From Ethanoligenens sp047722935 (GTDB lineage: Bacteria > Bacillota > Clostridia > Oscillospirales > Ethanoligenentaceae): 64,000 bases of DNA. The notes beneath the pieces are model-generated. The model ran no database searches and was not told the origin of the DNA. It was given only the letters and a program-made list of their open reading frames with translations. Position 1 is the first letter of the stretch, and every line of letters begins with the position of its first letter. Both the position numbers and the translations under genes were made by a program. The DNA lies in the NCBI GenBank assembly GCA_047722935.1, contig JBDNZS010000006.1, forward strand, positions 1 to 64,000. Reading direction: 5' to 3'. Shown here piece after piece: positions 1 through 7,095 of this stretch.

Positions 1-66
1 ATATAATAAAAACATGCAAGACGCAATATAAATAACATGTACTAATGCTTAATAAAACTTAATACA

Positions 67-125
67 CATGTACGACGGGGTATATGCAGCCGGAAATATC
101 GGTTTCATATACCCCGTTGTACATG
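67..125. promoter_or_regulatory. Long inverted repeat in the anfH leader
   Basis: Two 20-nt arms, at 67-86 and 106-125, pair with a single mismatch that is a G-U pair in RNA, around a 19-nt loop. The outer half-site catgtac also occurs separately at 36-42. No U-run follows, so it does not look like an intrinsic terminator. It lies about 90 nt upstream of anfH and could be a protein operator or an mRNA leader structure. A second short repeat, TAGAAC at 130-135 and GTTCTA at 155-160, lies just downstream. Function is inferred from position only. Confidence 0.5.
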
Positions 126-216
126 CTGGTAGAACTTTATTGTGCAACAGCCGTGTTCTATTTATTGCAAAAATGTTTGTACCTACCTGCTGATTGGACG
201 AAAGGGAGAACCTCAA

Positions 217-1041
217 ATGAAAAAGGTTGCAATTTACGGCAAAGGCGGCATTGGAAAATCTACTACTACGCAGAACACTGCGGCGGCACTTGCGCATTTT
301 CACAACAAGAAAGTCTTTATCCATGGTTGTGATCCCAAAGCAGACTCAACCCGCCTGATTCTCGGCGGTAAACCGCAGAAGACTTTGATGGATGTGCTGC
401 GTGAAGAAGGCGCGGAAAATGTCAAAAAGGACAGAATTATAAAAAGAGGATACATGGATATCCAATGTGTGGAGTCAGGCGGACCGGAACCTGGTGTAGG
501 TTGCGCAGGGCGCGGTGTTATTACGGCTATCGACTTGATGGAAGCACAGGGTGCTTATAGCGACGATTTGGATTTTCTCTTTTTTGATGTGTTGGGTGAC
601 GTTGTGTGCGGCGGTTTTGCGATGCCATTGCGTGACGGCAAAGCGCAGGAAGTGTATGTTGTAGCCTCCGGTGAAATGATGGCCATCTATGCCGCCAACA
701 ACATCTGTAAAGGTCTGCTTAAATATGCACGCCAGAGCGGTGTTCGCCTCGGCGGCATCATTTGCAACAGCCGTAAAGTGGATCGTGAGCGCGAGTTCTT
801 GGAAGAATTCACTTCTGCTATCGGCACACAAATGATTCATTTCGTGCCCCGCGACAATGTGGTGCAAAAAGCCGAATTTAATAAAAAGACGGTAACTGAA
901 TACAACGACAACGAGAATCAGGCACACGAATATGAAATGTTGGCTAAGAAAATGATTGAAAACGAGAATTTCGTCATCCCGAAACCTCTTGAGATGAGTG
1001 ATTTGGAGGCCATGGTAGTCAAATACGGTATCTCAGACTGA
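217..1041 (+). CDS. anfH: Iron-only nitrogenase reductase (Fe protein) AnfH
   Basis: Homodimeric ATP-dependent electron donor to the AnfDGK dinitrogenase in the cytoplasm. The 274-residue protein has the P-loop GKGGIGKST at residues 8-16 and the bridging 4Fe-4S cysteines Cys96 (in GVGCAGRG) and Cys131 (in DVVCGGFAMP). Arg99 lies in the loop that DraT ADP-ribosylates in other diazotrophs. Sequence stretches such as FIHGCDPKADSTRLILGGKP, as recalled, match AnfH better than NifH. An upstream in-frame ATG at 142 exists, but the start at 217 is preceded by AAAGGGAG and gives the family length. It is first in the anfHDGK unit, 65 nt before anfD. A second Fe protein (nifH) lies at 5426. Confidence 0.96.
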   Translation: MKKVAIYGKGGIGKSTTTQNTAAALAHFHNKKVFIHGCDPKADSTRLILGGKPQKTLMDVLREEGAENVKKDRIIKRGYMDIQCVESGGPEPGVGCAGRGVITAIDLMEAQGAYSDDLDFLFFDVLGDVVCGGFAMPLRDGKAQEVYVVASGEMMAIYAANNICKGLLKYARQSGVRLGGIICNSRKVDREREFLEEFTSAIGTQMIHFVPRDNVVQKAEFNKKTVTEYNDNENQAHEYEMLAKKMIENENFVIPKPLEMSDLEAMVVKYGISD

Positions 1042-1106
1042 TTGCCACCGTATACGTTTCTAGCAAATACCGGGTTTTCCGCCGGTTAAGAGAGGGAGGA
1101 ACCAAC

Positions 1107-2687
1107 ATGCCGTACCATACATTCAAATGCAGCGAGTGCATTCCGGAAAGGACGCAGCACGCCGTCGTCAAGGGTGAAAACGAAGATCTGACCTCTTGCC
1201 TGCCGGAAGGGTATTTAAATACCATTCCCGGTACTATTTCCGAGCGCGGTTGTGCCTATTGCGGCGCCAAACATGTTATTGGCACACCAATGAAGGATGT
1301 CATCCATCTTAGCCACGGCCCTGTGGGCTGCACCTATGATACTTGGCAGACTAAGCGGTATATCAGCGACAATGACAACTTTCAGCTGAAATATACTTTT
1401 GCTACAGATATGAAAGAGAAACATGTCATTTTCGGTGCGGAAAAACTGCTGAAGGATTCCATATTGGAAGCATTCAAAGCATTTCCCAACATCAAAAGAA
1501 TGACCATCTATCAGACTTGTGCTTCCGCATTGATTGGGGACGATGCACAAGCTGTGGCCGACGAAGTGATGGAAGAATTGCCGGATGTAGATATCTTCAT
1601 TTGCAATTCTCCTGGGTTTGCGGGCCCAAGTCAATCTGGCGGACATCATAAGATCAATATTGCATGGATTAATCAGAAAGTGGGCACGGTTGAGCCGGAG
1701 ATTACCAGTGATTATGTTCTCAATTACGTAGGTGAGTACAATATCCAAGGCGATCAGGAAGTCATGGCGGACTATTTCCGCCGCATGGGTATTCAGGTTC
1801 TTTCTACCTTTACCGGCAATGGTTCCTATGACGATTTGCGTGCCATGCACAAAGCACAGCTCAATGTTTTAGAATGCGCTCGTTCGGCTGAGTATATTTG
1901 CAACGAATTGCACAAACGATATGATATTCCTCGCTTGGATATTGATGGTTTTGGGTTTAAGCCGCTTACGGAATCGTTATTGAAAGTGGGCATCTTTTTT
2001 GGTATTGAAGATCGTGCACAGGCGATCATTGATGAAGAAGTTGCACGCTGGAAACCAGAGTTTGATTTTTATGCCCGCCGTCTCAAAGGTGTAAAAGTAG
2101 CGCTCTGGCCGGGTGGCTCCAAACTCTGGCACTGGGCAAATGTCATTCATCAGGAAATGGGTATGGAGGTAGTATCGGTCTACACCAAATTCGGCCATCA
2201 AGGCGACATGGAAAAAGGTATTTCCCGCTGCGAAGCAGGTGCACTGGCCATTGATGACCCGAACGAACTTGAAGGCATCGAGGCCATGAAAACACTCAAA
2301 CCAGACGTCATCTTTACAGGTATGCGTCCGGGTGAAGTGGCGAAAAAACTGCGCGTACAGTATTTGAATGCCCACGCTTACCACAATGGTCCGTATAAAG
2401 GCTTTGAAGGTTGGGTGCGGTTTGCACGCGATATCTACGACGCTGTATTTTCACCGATGCATGAACTTTCGGGCATTGATATCAGCAAAGATCCAATTGA
2501 TGACACCATTGGCTTTTCTACTCGGGAAGTACGTGCGCAGGCGCGTCAGGGCGGGTTGCCTGTTATAGAAGGTGAGCACGCTTATACAGGCGGATTCGAC
2601 AGCGTATCCAAACTGCGTAACAGAGCGGCCGGAATGACGAATGCGCCGGCTTTGGTGGGCGCTGTTTGTGGGGAGGGCCATGAATGA
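1107..2687 (+). CDS. anfD: Iron-only nitrogenase alpha subunit AnfD
   Basis: Catalytic alpha subunit of the Fe-only dinitrogenase, which reduces N2 at the FeFe-cofactor. The 526-residue protein keeps the P-cluster ligands Cys49, Cys75 and Cys138 and the cofactor ligands Cys257 (ECARSAEYICNEL) and His423 (NAHAYHNGPY). It also keeps the active-site pair Gln176 and His180 in PSQSGGHHKIN. These positions agree with Azotobacter AnfD numbering as I know it, so the enzyme is probably active. A GGGAGGA ribosome site precedes the ATG. The stop overlaps the anfG start by 4 nt (ATGA), which suggests translational coupling. The C-terminal ~60 residues are the least conserved part. Confidence 0.96.
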   Translation: MPYHTFKCSECIPERTQHAVVKGENEDLTSCLPEGYLNTIPGTISERGCAYCGAKHVIGTPMKDVIHLSHGPVGCTYDTWQTKRYISDNDNFQLKYTFATDMKEKHVIFGAEKLLKDSILEAFKAFPNIKRMTIYQTCASALIGDDAQAVADEVMEELPDVDIFICNSPGFAGPSQSGGHHKINIAWINQKVGTVEPEITSDYVLNYVGEYNIQGDQEVMADYFRRMGIQVLSTFTGNGSYDDLRAMHKAQLNVLECARSAEYICNELHKRYDIPRLDIDGFGFKPLTESLLKVGIFFGIEDRAQAIIDEEVARWKPEFDFYARRLKGVKVALWPGGSKLWHWANVIHQEMGMEVVSVYTKFGHQGDMEKGISRCEAGALAIDDPNELEGIEAMKTLKPDVIFTGMRPGEVAKKLRVQYLNAHAYHNGPYKGFEGWVRFARDIYDAVFSPMHELSGIDISKDPIDDTIGFSTREVRAQARQGGLPVIEGEHAYTGGFDSVSKLRNRAAGMTNAPALVGAVCGEGHE

Positions 2688-3037
2688 GCATCATGACGGT
2701 TGAAGGACAAGTTGCGTTGTTACTTGGCTATATCATGAAGTGGTATCTCTGGCAGTTTCACTCCCGTGCATGGGACAGAGAACGCCAAAATGAAGGTATT
2801 TTGAGAATGCTGTCCGCTATTCTTTGCGAGGAACCGGTTGAGTTTGTTAATCCTGATGAACGGTGCTATTATGCCGATGCTCTCGTGATGTCGCGTGATT
2901 TTAACAGCAATTTTCCGTGGTTTGCCAATCTAAGCAAAGAGGAAACTAAAGTGGTGGTTGCTGCACTGAAAAAAGAACTTGACCGCCAAACCATCACGGA
3001 ATCGCTGAACAAAGAACTTACGAATCCGCAATATTGA
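2684..3037 (+). CDS. anfG: Iron-only nitrogenase delta subunit AnfG
   Basis: Small third subunit found only in alternative (V and Fe-only) nitrogenases. Its presence identifies this cluster as alternative rather than molybdenum type. The 117-residue protein has the typical features of the family: a YIMKWYLWQFHSRAWDRERQNEGI stretch near residues 16-39 (shown only in part here as WYLWQFHSRAWDRERQNEG) and a ...DRQTITESLNKELT-like C-terminal helix. It lies between anfD (4-nt overlap) and anfK (14-nt gap). The site GGGAGGG at 2671-2677 supports the start. In the family the delta subunit caps the alpha subunit and is needed for cofactor insertion and N2 reduction. Confidence 0.93.
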   Translation: MSIMTVEGQVALLLGYIMKWYLWQFHSRAWDRERQNEGILRMLSAILCEEPVEFVNPDERCYYADALVMSRDFNSNFPWFANLSKEETKVVVAALKKELDRQTITESLNKELTNPQY

Positions 3038-3051
3038 AAAGGGGGGGCATT

Positions 3052-4440
3052 ATGTCCTGTGAAGTGAAACAACGGGAGCGGGGCGGGATTATCAATCCCA
3101 TCTTTACCTGCCAGCCTGCGGGCGCACAATATGCCAGCATCGGCATGAAAGACTGCATCGCCATTGTCCACGGCGGACAGGGTTGCGTCATGTTCGTCCG
3201 GCTGCTTTTTGCCCAACATTTTAAAGATAATTTCGATATCGCCTCTTCTTCTCTACACGAGGATTGCGCGGTACTTGGTGCTATCAATCGCGTGGAAGAG
3301 GCTGTTGATGTCTTGCTGATGCGCTATCCGGACGTTCGTGTGGTTCCGATTATTACCACTTGCTCTACTGAAGTTATCGGCGACGATATAGACGGCTCTA
3401 TTCTCAAACTAAACCGCACACTGCTCAAAGAAAAATATCCCGATCGCGATATCCGTCTTATTCCGGTTCACACACCGAGTTTTCGCGGCAGTATGGTCAG
3501 CGGATACGATGTGACAGTGGAAGCATTCGTTAAAACATTAGCCAAAAAGACCGAATCGAACGGTAAACTGAACCTGCTCACAGGTTGGGTTAATCCGGGA
3601 GATGTAAAAGAACTCAAACATCTGCTCAAAGTGATGGACGTAGATGCAAACGTCTTATTTGAAATTGAAAACTTTGATTCGCCGCTTATGCCAGATGGCG
3701 ATAGTGTGTCCCACGGGGATACCACGGTCGAAGATGTGGAAGATACGGCGAATGCTATTGGAACCATCGCGCTGAACAAATACGAAGTCGGAAAGGCCGC
3801 CACATACCTCGAGGACAAATTTAAGATTCCGACGATTGTTGGTCCAACTCCTATTGGCATCCGCAACACAGATATCTTCCTCAGCAATGTGCGGAAACTT
3901 ACCGGCAAACCGATTCCGGAACAGCTGGTACGTGAACGTGGTATTGCCCTTGATGCCATCACCGACTTGACGCATATGTTCTTTGCCGATAAAAAAGTGG
4001 CGATTTACGGTAATCCTGATATGGTAATCGGGCTGGCACAATTCTGTATCGACATGGAGATGCAACCGGTGCTTTTGCTGCTGGGCGATGACAACCCCTT
4101 TTACGCAAGCGATCCCCGGATTCTGGAGCTCAAAGAGCGGGCTGACTTCGATATGGAAGTGGTTTGCAACGCCGATTTTTGGGAATTGGAAGACCGCATT
4201 AAAAATAAGGGTCTGGAACTTGATCTTATCCTGGGTCACTCAAAAGGTCGATTCATCTCGATAGACTACGGCATCCCAATGTTGCGTGTGGGATTCCCGG
4301 TTTATGACCGTGCGGGCTACTACCGCCACCCAATAATGGGCTATGCAGGAGCCACATGGCTGGCCGAAGAAATGGCCAATACTCTTTTTACAGACATGGA
4401 ATACAAGAAAAACAAGGAATGGCTTCTTAATGTCTGGTAA
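3052..4440 (+). CDS. anfK: Iron-only nitrogenase beta subunit AnfK
   Basis: Beta subunit of the Fe-only dinitrogenase; it shares the P-cluster with AnfD. The 462-residue protein shows the beta-type cysteines Cys20 (IFTCQPAGAQ), Cys45 (GGQGCVMF) and Cys104 (TTCSTEVIGDD). It lacks the N-terminal extension of many NifK proteins. A TTG at 3034 is in frame, but the ATG at 3052 sits behind AAAAGGGGGGG at 3037-3047 and matches the family N-terminus (MSCEVK). The C-terminus ends NKEWLLNVW, close to the recalled Azotobacter protein. The stop is followed by a perfect 15-bp hairpin at 4487-4531 before the next gene. Confidence 0.96.
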   Translation: MSCEVKQRERGGIINPIFTCQPAGAQYASIGMKDCIAIVHGGQGCVMFVRLLFAQHFKDNFDIASSSLHEDCAVLGAINRVEEAVDVLLMRYPDVRVVPIITTCSTEVIGDDIDGSILKLNRTLLKEKYPDRDIRLIPVHTPSFRGSMVSGYDVTVEAFVKTLAKKTESNGKLNLLTGWVNPGDVKELKHLLKVMDVDANVLFEIENFDSPLMPDGDSVSHGDTTVEDVEDTANAIGTIALNKYEVGKAATYLEDKFKIPTIVGPTPIGIRNTDIFLSNVRKLTGKPIPEQLVRERGIALDAITDLTHMFFADKKVAIYGNPDMVIGLAQFCIDMEMQPVLLLLGDDNPFYASDPRILELKERADFDMEVVCNADFWELEDRIKNKGLELDLILGHSKGRFISIDYGIPMLRVGFPVYDRAGYYRHPIMGYAGATWLAEEMANTLFTDMEYKKNKEWLLNVW

Positions 4441-4486
4441 TCTTTTCGTTTCGATTGCTTGCCTTAAATTTTTTTCATAACAGAAC

Positions 4487-4531
4487 GGAACCTGCCGGAA
4501 TTCGATGCCATATCTGATTCCGGCAGGTTCC
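4487..4531 (+). promoter_or_regulatory. Perfect 15-bp hairpin between anfK and the HEPN-like gene
   Basis: Arms at 4487-4501 and 4517-4531 are exactly complementary around a 15-nt loop. The downstream sequence (attcatcagagc) is not U-rich, so simple rho-independent termination is unlikely on the plus strand. It may protect the anfK 3' end, set a processing site, or lower expression of the downstream gene, whose ribosome site begins 13 nt after the stem. Confidence 0.5.
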
Positions 4532-4558
4532 ATTCATCAGAGCAAAGGAGTTTGCACC

Positions 4559-5005
4559 ATGTTGCGTCAAAAACGCGGCGAACCGGATATTGAGGCGTTT
4601 CAAAAGGATTTTTCTGATGCAGTGGGATATCACAGGCGTGCTCAAATGTTTTTGGATGAGGGTGAGCGCGTCAGTTTGGTTTTCAATGTGGCTTCATGTG
4701 CGCTTGAGAGATATTTGGTCGCTATTTGCGATGCATTTGGGGTTATGCCGTTCAACCATAACTATACCTGGCTGATAAACGATGTGGAGCAATTGGTGAA
4801 TCTGTCCGAAGAAATAAAGGGCGGTATCCGCTCTTTAGATGAAATTTTTGGGATCTGTTCAATCGATGAGTATCATCACGGAGTGCCTGAAAGAGCAGAT
4901 ATGAATAAAGTGTTGAATCTGTGTGATCAAGTCGGGGCTTTGTTTGATGGCGCGGCGTTTGCGGGTATACGCGAGGCCTGTGCACATACGGATGACAATA
5001 ACTGA
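4559..5005 (+). CDS. HEPN-domain-like protein downstream of anfK
   Basis: A 148-residue, mostly alpha-helical protein of unknown function. Residues about 38-80 (VFNVASCALERYLVAI... then FNHNYTWLINDVEQL) resemble the HEPN fold: a helix with an A-x-x-A-L-E-R-like core, a short loop holding His67, then a helix with a leucine pattern. I do not see a clear R-x4-6-H ribonuclease motif, and no nucleotidyltransferase partner is adjacent, so a toxin role is not supported. The start at 4559 is set by AAAGGAG at 4544-4550. It is probably cotranscribed with anfHDGK and ends at a strong terminator. A role in Fe-only nitrogenase maturation or control is inferred from position only. Confidence 0.6.
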   Translation: MLRQKRGEPDIEAFQKDFSDAVGYHRRAQMFLDEGERVSLVFNVASCALERYLVAICDAFGVMPFNHNYTWLINDVEQLVNLSEEIKGGIRSLDEIFGICSIDEYHHGVPERADMNKVLNLCDQVGALFDGAAFAGIREACAHTDDNN

Positions 5006-5020
5006 TGTAAAATAAGTAAA

Positions 5021-5060
5021 AGGGATTGCTGCAAAACAGGGGTTGGCAGCAATCCCTTTT
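5021..5060 (+). terminator. Intrinsic terminator of the anf unit
   Basis: Arms AAAGGGATTGCTGC at 5021-5034 and its exact complement at 5046-5059 form a 14-bp stem with an 11-nt loop, ending in a short T-run. It closes the anfHDGK-HEPN unit 16 nt after the stop at 5005. A second, weaker pairing (GGCGTT at 5071-5076 with AACGCC at 5102-5107) follows. Confidence 0.8.
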
Positions 5061-5224
5061 ACACATTAGAGGCGTTTATACAAGGGGGTTGCAGGGGGGG
5101 GAACGCCCTGATTTTAAAAAATGACAGAGCATGTCTTTTGTTATGCAGTTTAGCTGTGGAGATGCATAAATCTCTTTGCAAAATTACCATAAAACAGAAA
5201 AAAAATGTCGTGAAAAGGACATAT

Positions 5225-5243
5225 TGCACAAACTTTTTGTGCA
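5225..5243. promoter_or_regulatory. Palindrome upstream of the nifH promoter
   Basis: TGCACAAA at 5225-5232 and TTTGTGCA at 5236-5243 form an 8-bp perfect inverted repeat with a 3-nt centre. It ends 14 bp before the predicted -35 box. This is a plausible place for an activator or repressor dimer site; no regulator is assigned. Confidence 0.4.
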
Positions 5244-5257
5244 TGTAAAAAAAGATG

Positions 5258-5286
5258 TTGCATTTCTTGTGAGAATCGTGTATTCT
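5258..5286 (+). promoter_or_regulatory. Sigma-A-type promoter for the nifH operon
   Basis: TTGCAT at 5258-5263, a 17-bp spacer, and TATTCT at 5281-5286. It is the best -35/-10 pair in the 420-nt gap between the HEPN-like gene and nifH, and it predicts a leader of about 130 nt. I see no sigma-54 (-24/-12) element, which fits Clostridia better than NifA-type control. Confidence 0.5.
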
Positions 5287-5351
5287 TAGTTCAACGAGAT
5301 ACAACGTCATGTTCCAAAAACAAGTAAATATGGCGGCTCGCGTCAGTCGAC

Positions 5352-5391
5352 AAAGAAGTCATTGAACACTTTATGTGATCAATGGCTTTTT
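5352..5391 (+). promoter_or_regulatory. Attenuator-like terminator in the nifH leader
   Basis: The 10-bp core stem pairs 5356-5365 with 5379-5388 (one G-U) around a 13-nt loop. It can extend by three more pairs in which upstream GAA pairs with the T-run at 5389-5391. It lies about 60 nt downstream of the predicted start site and 34 nt before the nifH ATG. An intrinsic terminator placed inside a leader suggests control by readthrough. The trigger (RNA-binding protein, small RNA or ligand) is not visible. Confidence 0.5.
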
Positions 5392-5425
5392 ATGTTATTT
5401 TTTAAAGAACTTAGGAGGTTCTATT

Positions 5426-6250
5426 ATGAGGCAAGTAGCTATTTACGGAAAAGGCGGTATTGGTAAATCCACTACCACACAAAATCTGACGGCGGCGTTG
5501 GCGTATCGCATGAACAAGAAGATCATGGTTGTTGGTTGCGACCCGAAAGCAGACTCTACCCGTATGCTTCTGGGCGGTTTGCAGCAGAAAACGACGTTGG
5601 ACACGCTCCGTGAAGAAGGCGAAGATGTAGAGTTGGATGCCATCCTCCTCGAGGGTTTCCACGGAATTAAATGTGTGGAATCCGGCGGACCGGAACCGGG
5701 TGTTGGCTGTGCGGGCCGCGGCATCATTACCTCTATCGGCTTGCTTGAGCAGCTGGGCGCATACACAGATGATTTGGACTACGTTTTTTATGATGTTTTG
5801 GGCGACGTTGTGTGCGGCGGTTTTGCCATGCCAATCCGTGAAGGCAAAGCAAAAGAAATCTATATCGTTGCCAGCGGCGAGCTGATGGCGATTTATGCGG
5901 CGAATAACATCTGCAAAGGCATTCAGAAATATGCACTTTCCGGTGGTGTGCGTCTGGGCGGTATCATCTGTAACAGCCGTAACGTTGATCGTGAAAAAGA
6001 CCTAATTGAGGCTTTTGCAAAAGCGCTGGGTTCCCAGATGATTTACTTTGTACCGCGTGATAACGTTGTGCAGCGTGCTGAAATCAACAAACAGACCGTT
6101 ACTCAGTTTGAACCAGAATCCACACAGGGCCAGGCTTACAAATCGTTGGCCGAAGCTGTAGAGAATAACAAATTGTTTGTCATTCCCAAACCGCTGCCGA
6201 TTCCGGAACTTGAAAAACTGATGAGTGACTACGGCTTGATGGAGATCTAA
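5426..6250 (+). CDS. nifH: Molybdenum nitrogenase reductase (Fe protein) NifH
   Basis: Fe protein that passes electrons to NifDK with MgATP hydrolysis and also acts in cofactor maturation. The 274-residue protein has P-loop GKGGIGKST at 8-16 and 4Fe-4S ligands Cys95 and Cys130. It starts at 5426 after TAGGAGGT, not at the upstream in-frame codon. It begins the nifH-I1-I2-D-K operon. It differs clearly from AnfH in the stretch after the Walker region and at the C-terminus. The next gene follows 111 nt later, an unusually long internal gap with only a small CCCT/AGGG hairpin. Confidence 0.95.
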   Translation: MRQVAIYGKGGIGKSTTTQNLTAALAYRMNKKIMVVGCDPKADSTRMLLGGLQQKTTLDTLREEGEDVELDAILLEGFHGIKCVESGGPEPGVGCAGRGIITSIGLLEQLGAYTDDLDYVFYDVLGDVVCGGFAMPIREGKAKEIYIVASGELMAIYAANNICKGIQKYALSGGVRLGGIICNSRNVDREKDLIEAFAKALGSQMIYFVPRDNVVQRAEINKQTVTQFEPESTQGQAYKSLAEAVENNKLFVIPKPLPIPELEKLMSDYGLMEI

Positions 6251-6361
6251 GCAACCTTTTCCCTCGCAGAGGGCGACAGAATGAAGTAATCTTTACTTTA
6301 TGTAGAAACCTTAAAGAAGCGGCCTTGTTTAAAAGGAAACTGCGAAAGGTGTTGTGTTGGT

Positions 6362-6688
6362 ATGTTAATGGTAAAAGCTATTGTCAGACCTGAAAAGGTT
6401 GCGGGTATTTTGGGGGAATTGGTGGATGCCGGTTTCTCATCTGTGACGAAAATTGATGTTGCAGGTCGTGGCAAACAGCGTGGTGTTCGTGTGGGCGATG
6501 TGTATTATGATGAACTGCCCAAAACACTCTTGCTTTTCGTTATTAAAGATGAAGATAAAGATGATTTGATTAGCCTAATCATCAAAAATGCAAAGACTAG
6601 CGAAAAAGGTGCGTTTGGTGACGGCAAAATTTTTGTAAGCCCGGTTGAAGAGGCCTATACAGTCAGTTCTTCCAGCAAAGAACTGTAA
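6362..6688 (+). CDS. nifI1: PII-family nitrogenase regulator NifI1
   Basis: 108-residue GlnB/GlnK-like protein. In methanogens and clostridia NifI1 and NifI2 form a complex that inhibits NifDK after ammonium addition and is relieved by 2-oxoglutarate. The N-terminus MLMVKAIVRPEKV and the C-terminal GDGKIFVSPVEEAYTV are the PII signatures. The T-loop region (residues about 37-55, GRGKQRGVRVGDVYYDELP) is the NifI1 form. It sits between nifH and nifD, the standard place for this switch. The ribosome site AAAGGTG lies 10 nt before the ATG at 6362; an ATG two codons later is possible. Confidence 0.92.
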   Translation: MLMVKAIVRPEKVAGILGELVDAGFSSVTKIDVAGRGKQRGVRVGDVYYDELPKTLLLFVIKDEDKDDLISLIIKNAKTSEKGAFGDGKIFVSPVEEAYTVSSSSKEL

Positions 6689-6701
6689 GTGGGGGATTGC
6701 T

Positions 6702-7082
6702 ATGAAAGAAATTATGGCAGTGATCCGGCTGAATAAAATCGGTGCGACAAAAAAAGCATTATTGGATGAAAACTTTCCGGCTTTCACCGGCTATAAAGTA
6801 ATGGGCCGTGGCAAGGCAAAAGTGAATTTTGAGCTTGTTGTCGATGAAGTATCGGCTGGCAATGTAGACTCTTCCTTGGCGGAAGAGGTTTCTGAAACAC
6901 ATCGATTGATTCCCAAACGGCTGATTGAGTTGGTCGTGCACGATGAAGATGTCCAGAGAGCAGTGGACGCAATCCTTAAGGTGAATTCCAACGGTCATCC
7001 TGGGGATGGGAAAATTTTCGTTTTACCAGTTTCAGAGGCATATCAGGTTCGTACCGGGGAATCCGGCGAGGCGGTTGTTTAA
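6702..7082 (+). CDS. nifI2: PII-family nitrogenase regulator NifI2
   Basis: Partner of NifI1 in post-translational switch-off of the molybdenum nitrogenase. The 126-residue protein starts MKEIMAVIRLNKIGATKKAL and ends with a PII-type GDGKIFVLPVSEAYQVRTGE. The T-loop is longer than in NifI1, as usual for NifI2. The start at 6702 follows GGGGGA at 6691; an upstream in-frame codon at 6645 would overlap nifI1 and is not used. The gap to nifD is 13 nt. No equivalent pair sits in the anf unit, so the Fe-only enzyme may lack this control or share this pair. Confidence 0.92.
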   Translation: MKEIMAVIRLNKIGATKKALLDENFPAFTGYKVMGRGKAKVNFELVVDEVSAGNVDSSLAEEVSETHRLIPKRLIELVVHDEDVQRAVDAILKVNSNGHPGDGKIFVLPVSEAYQVRTGESGEAVV

Positions 7083-7095
7083 GAGGTGAACTTTT

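Noticed and set aside
126..145. Possible sigma-54 (-24/-12) promoter upstream of anfH
   Set aside because: The GG and GC elements are 16 bp apart instead of the fixed 10-12; no other good match in the anfH, nifH or nifE leaders.
4559..5005. HEPN-MNT toxin-antitoxin module
   Set aside because: No nucleotidyltransferase gene adjoins it and no clear R-x4-6-H nuclease motif is seen.
5293..5425. ANTAR-type two-hairpin antitermination element in the nifH leader
   Set aside because: Only one convincing stem is present and no hexaloop with the conserved A1/G4 pattern was found.
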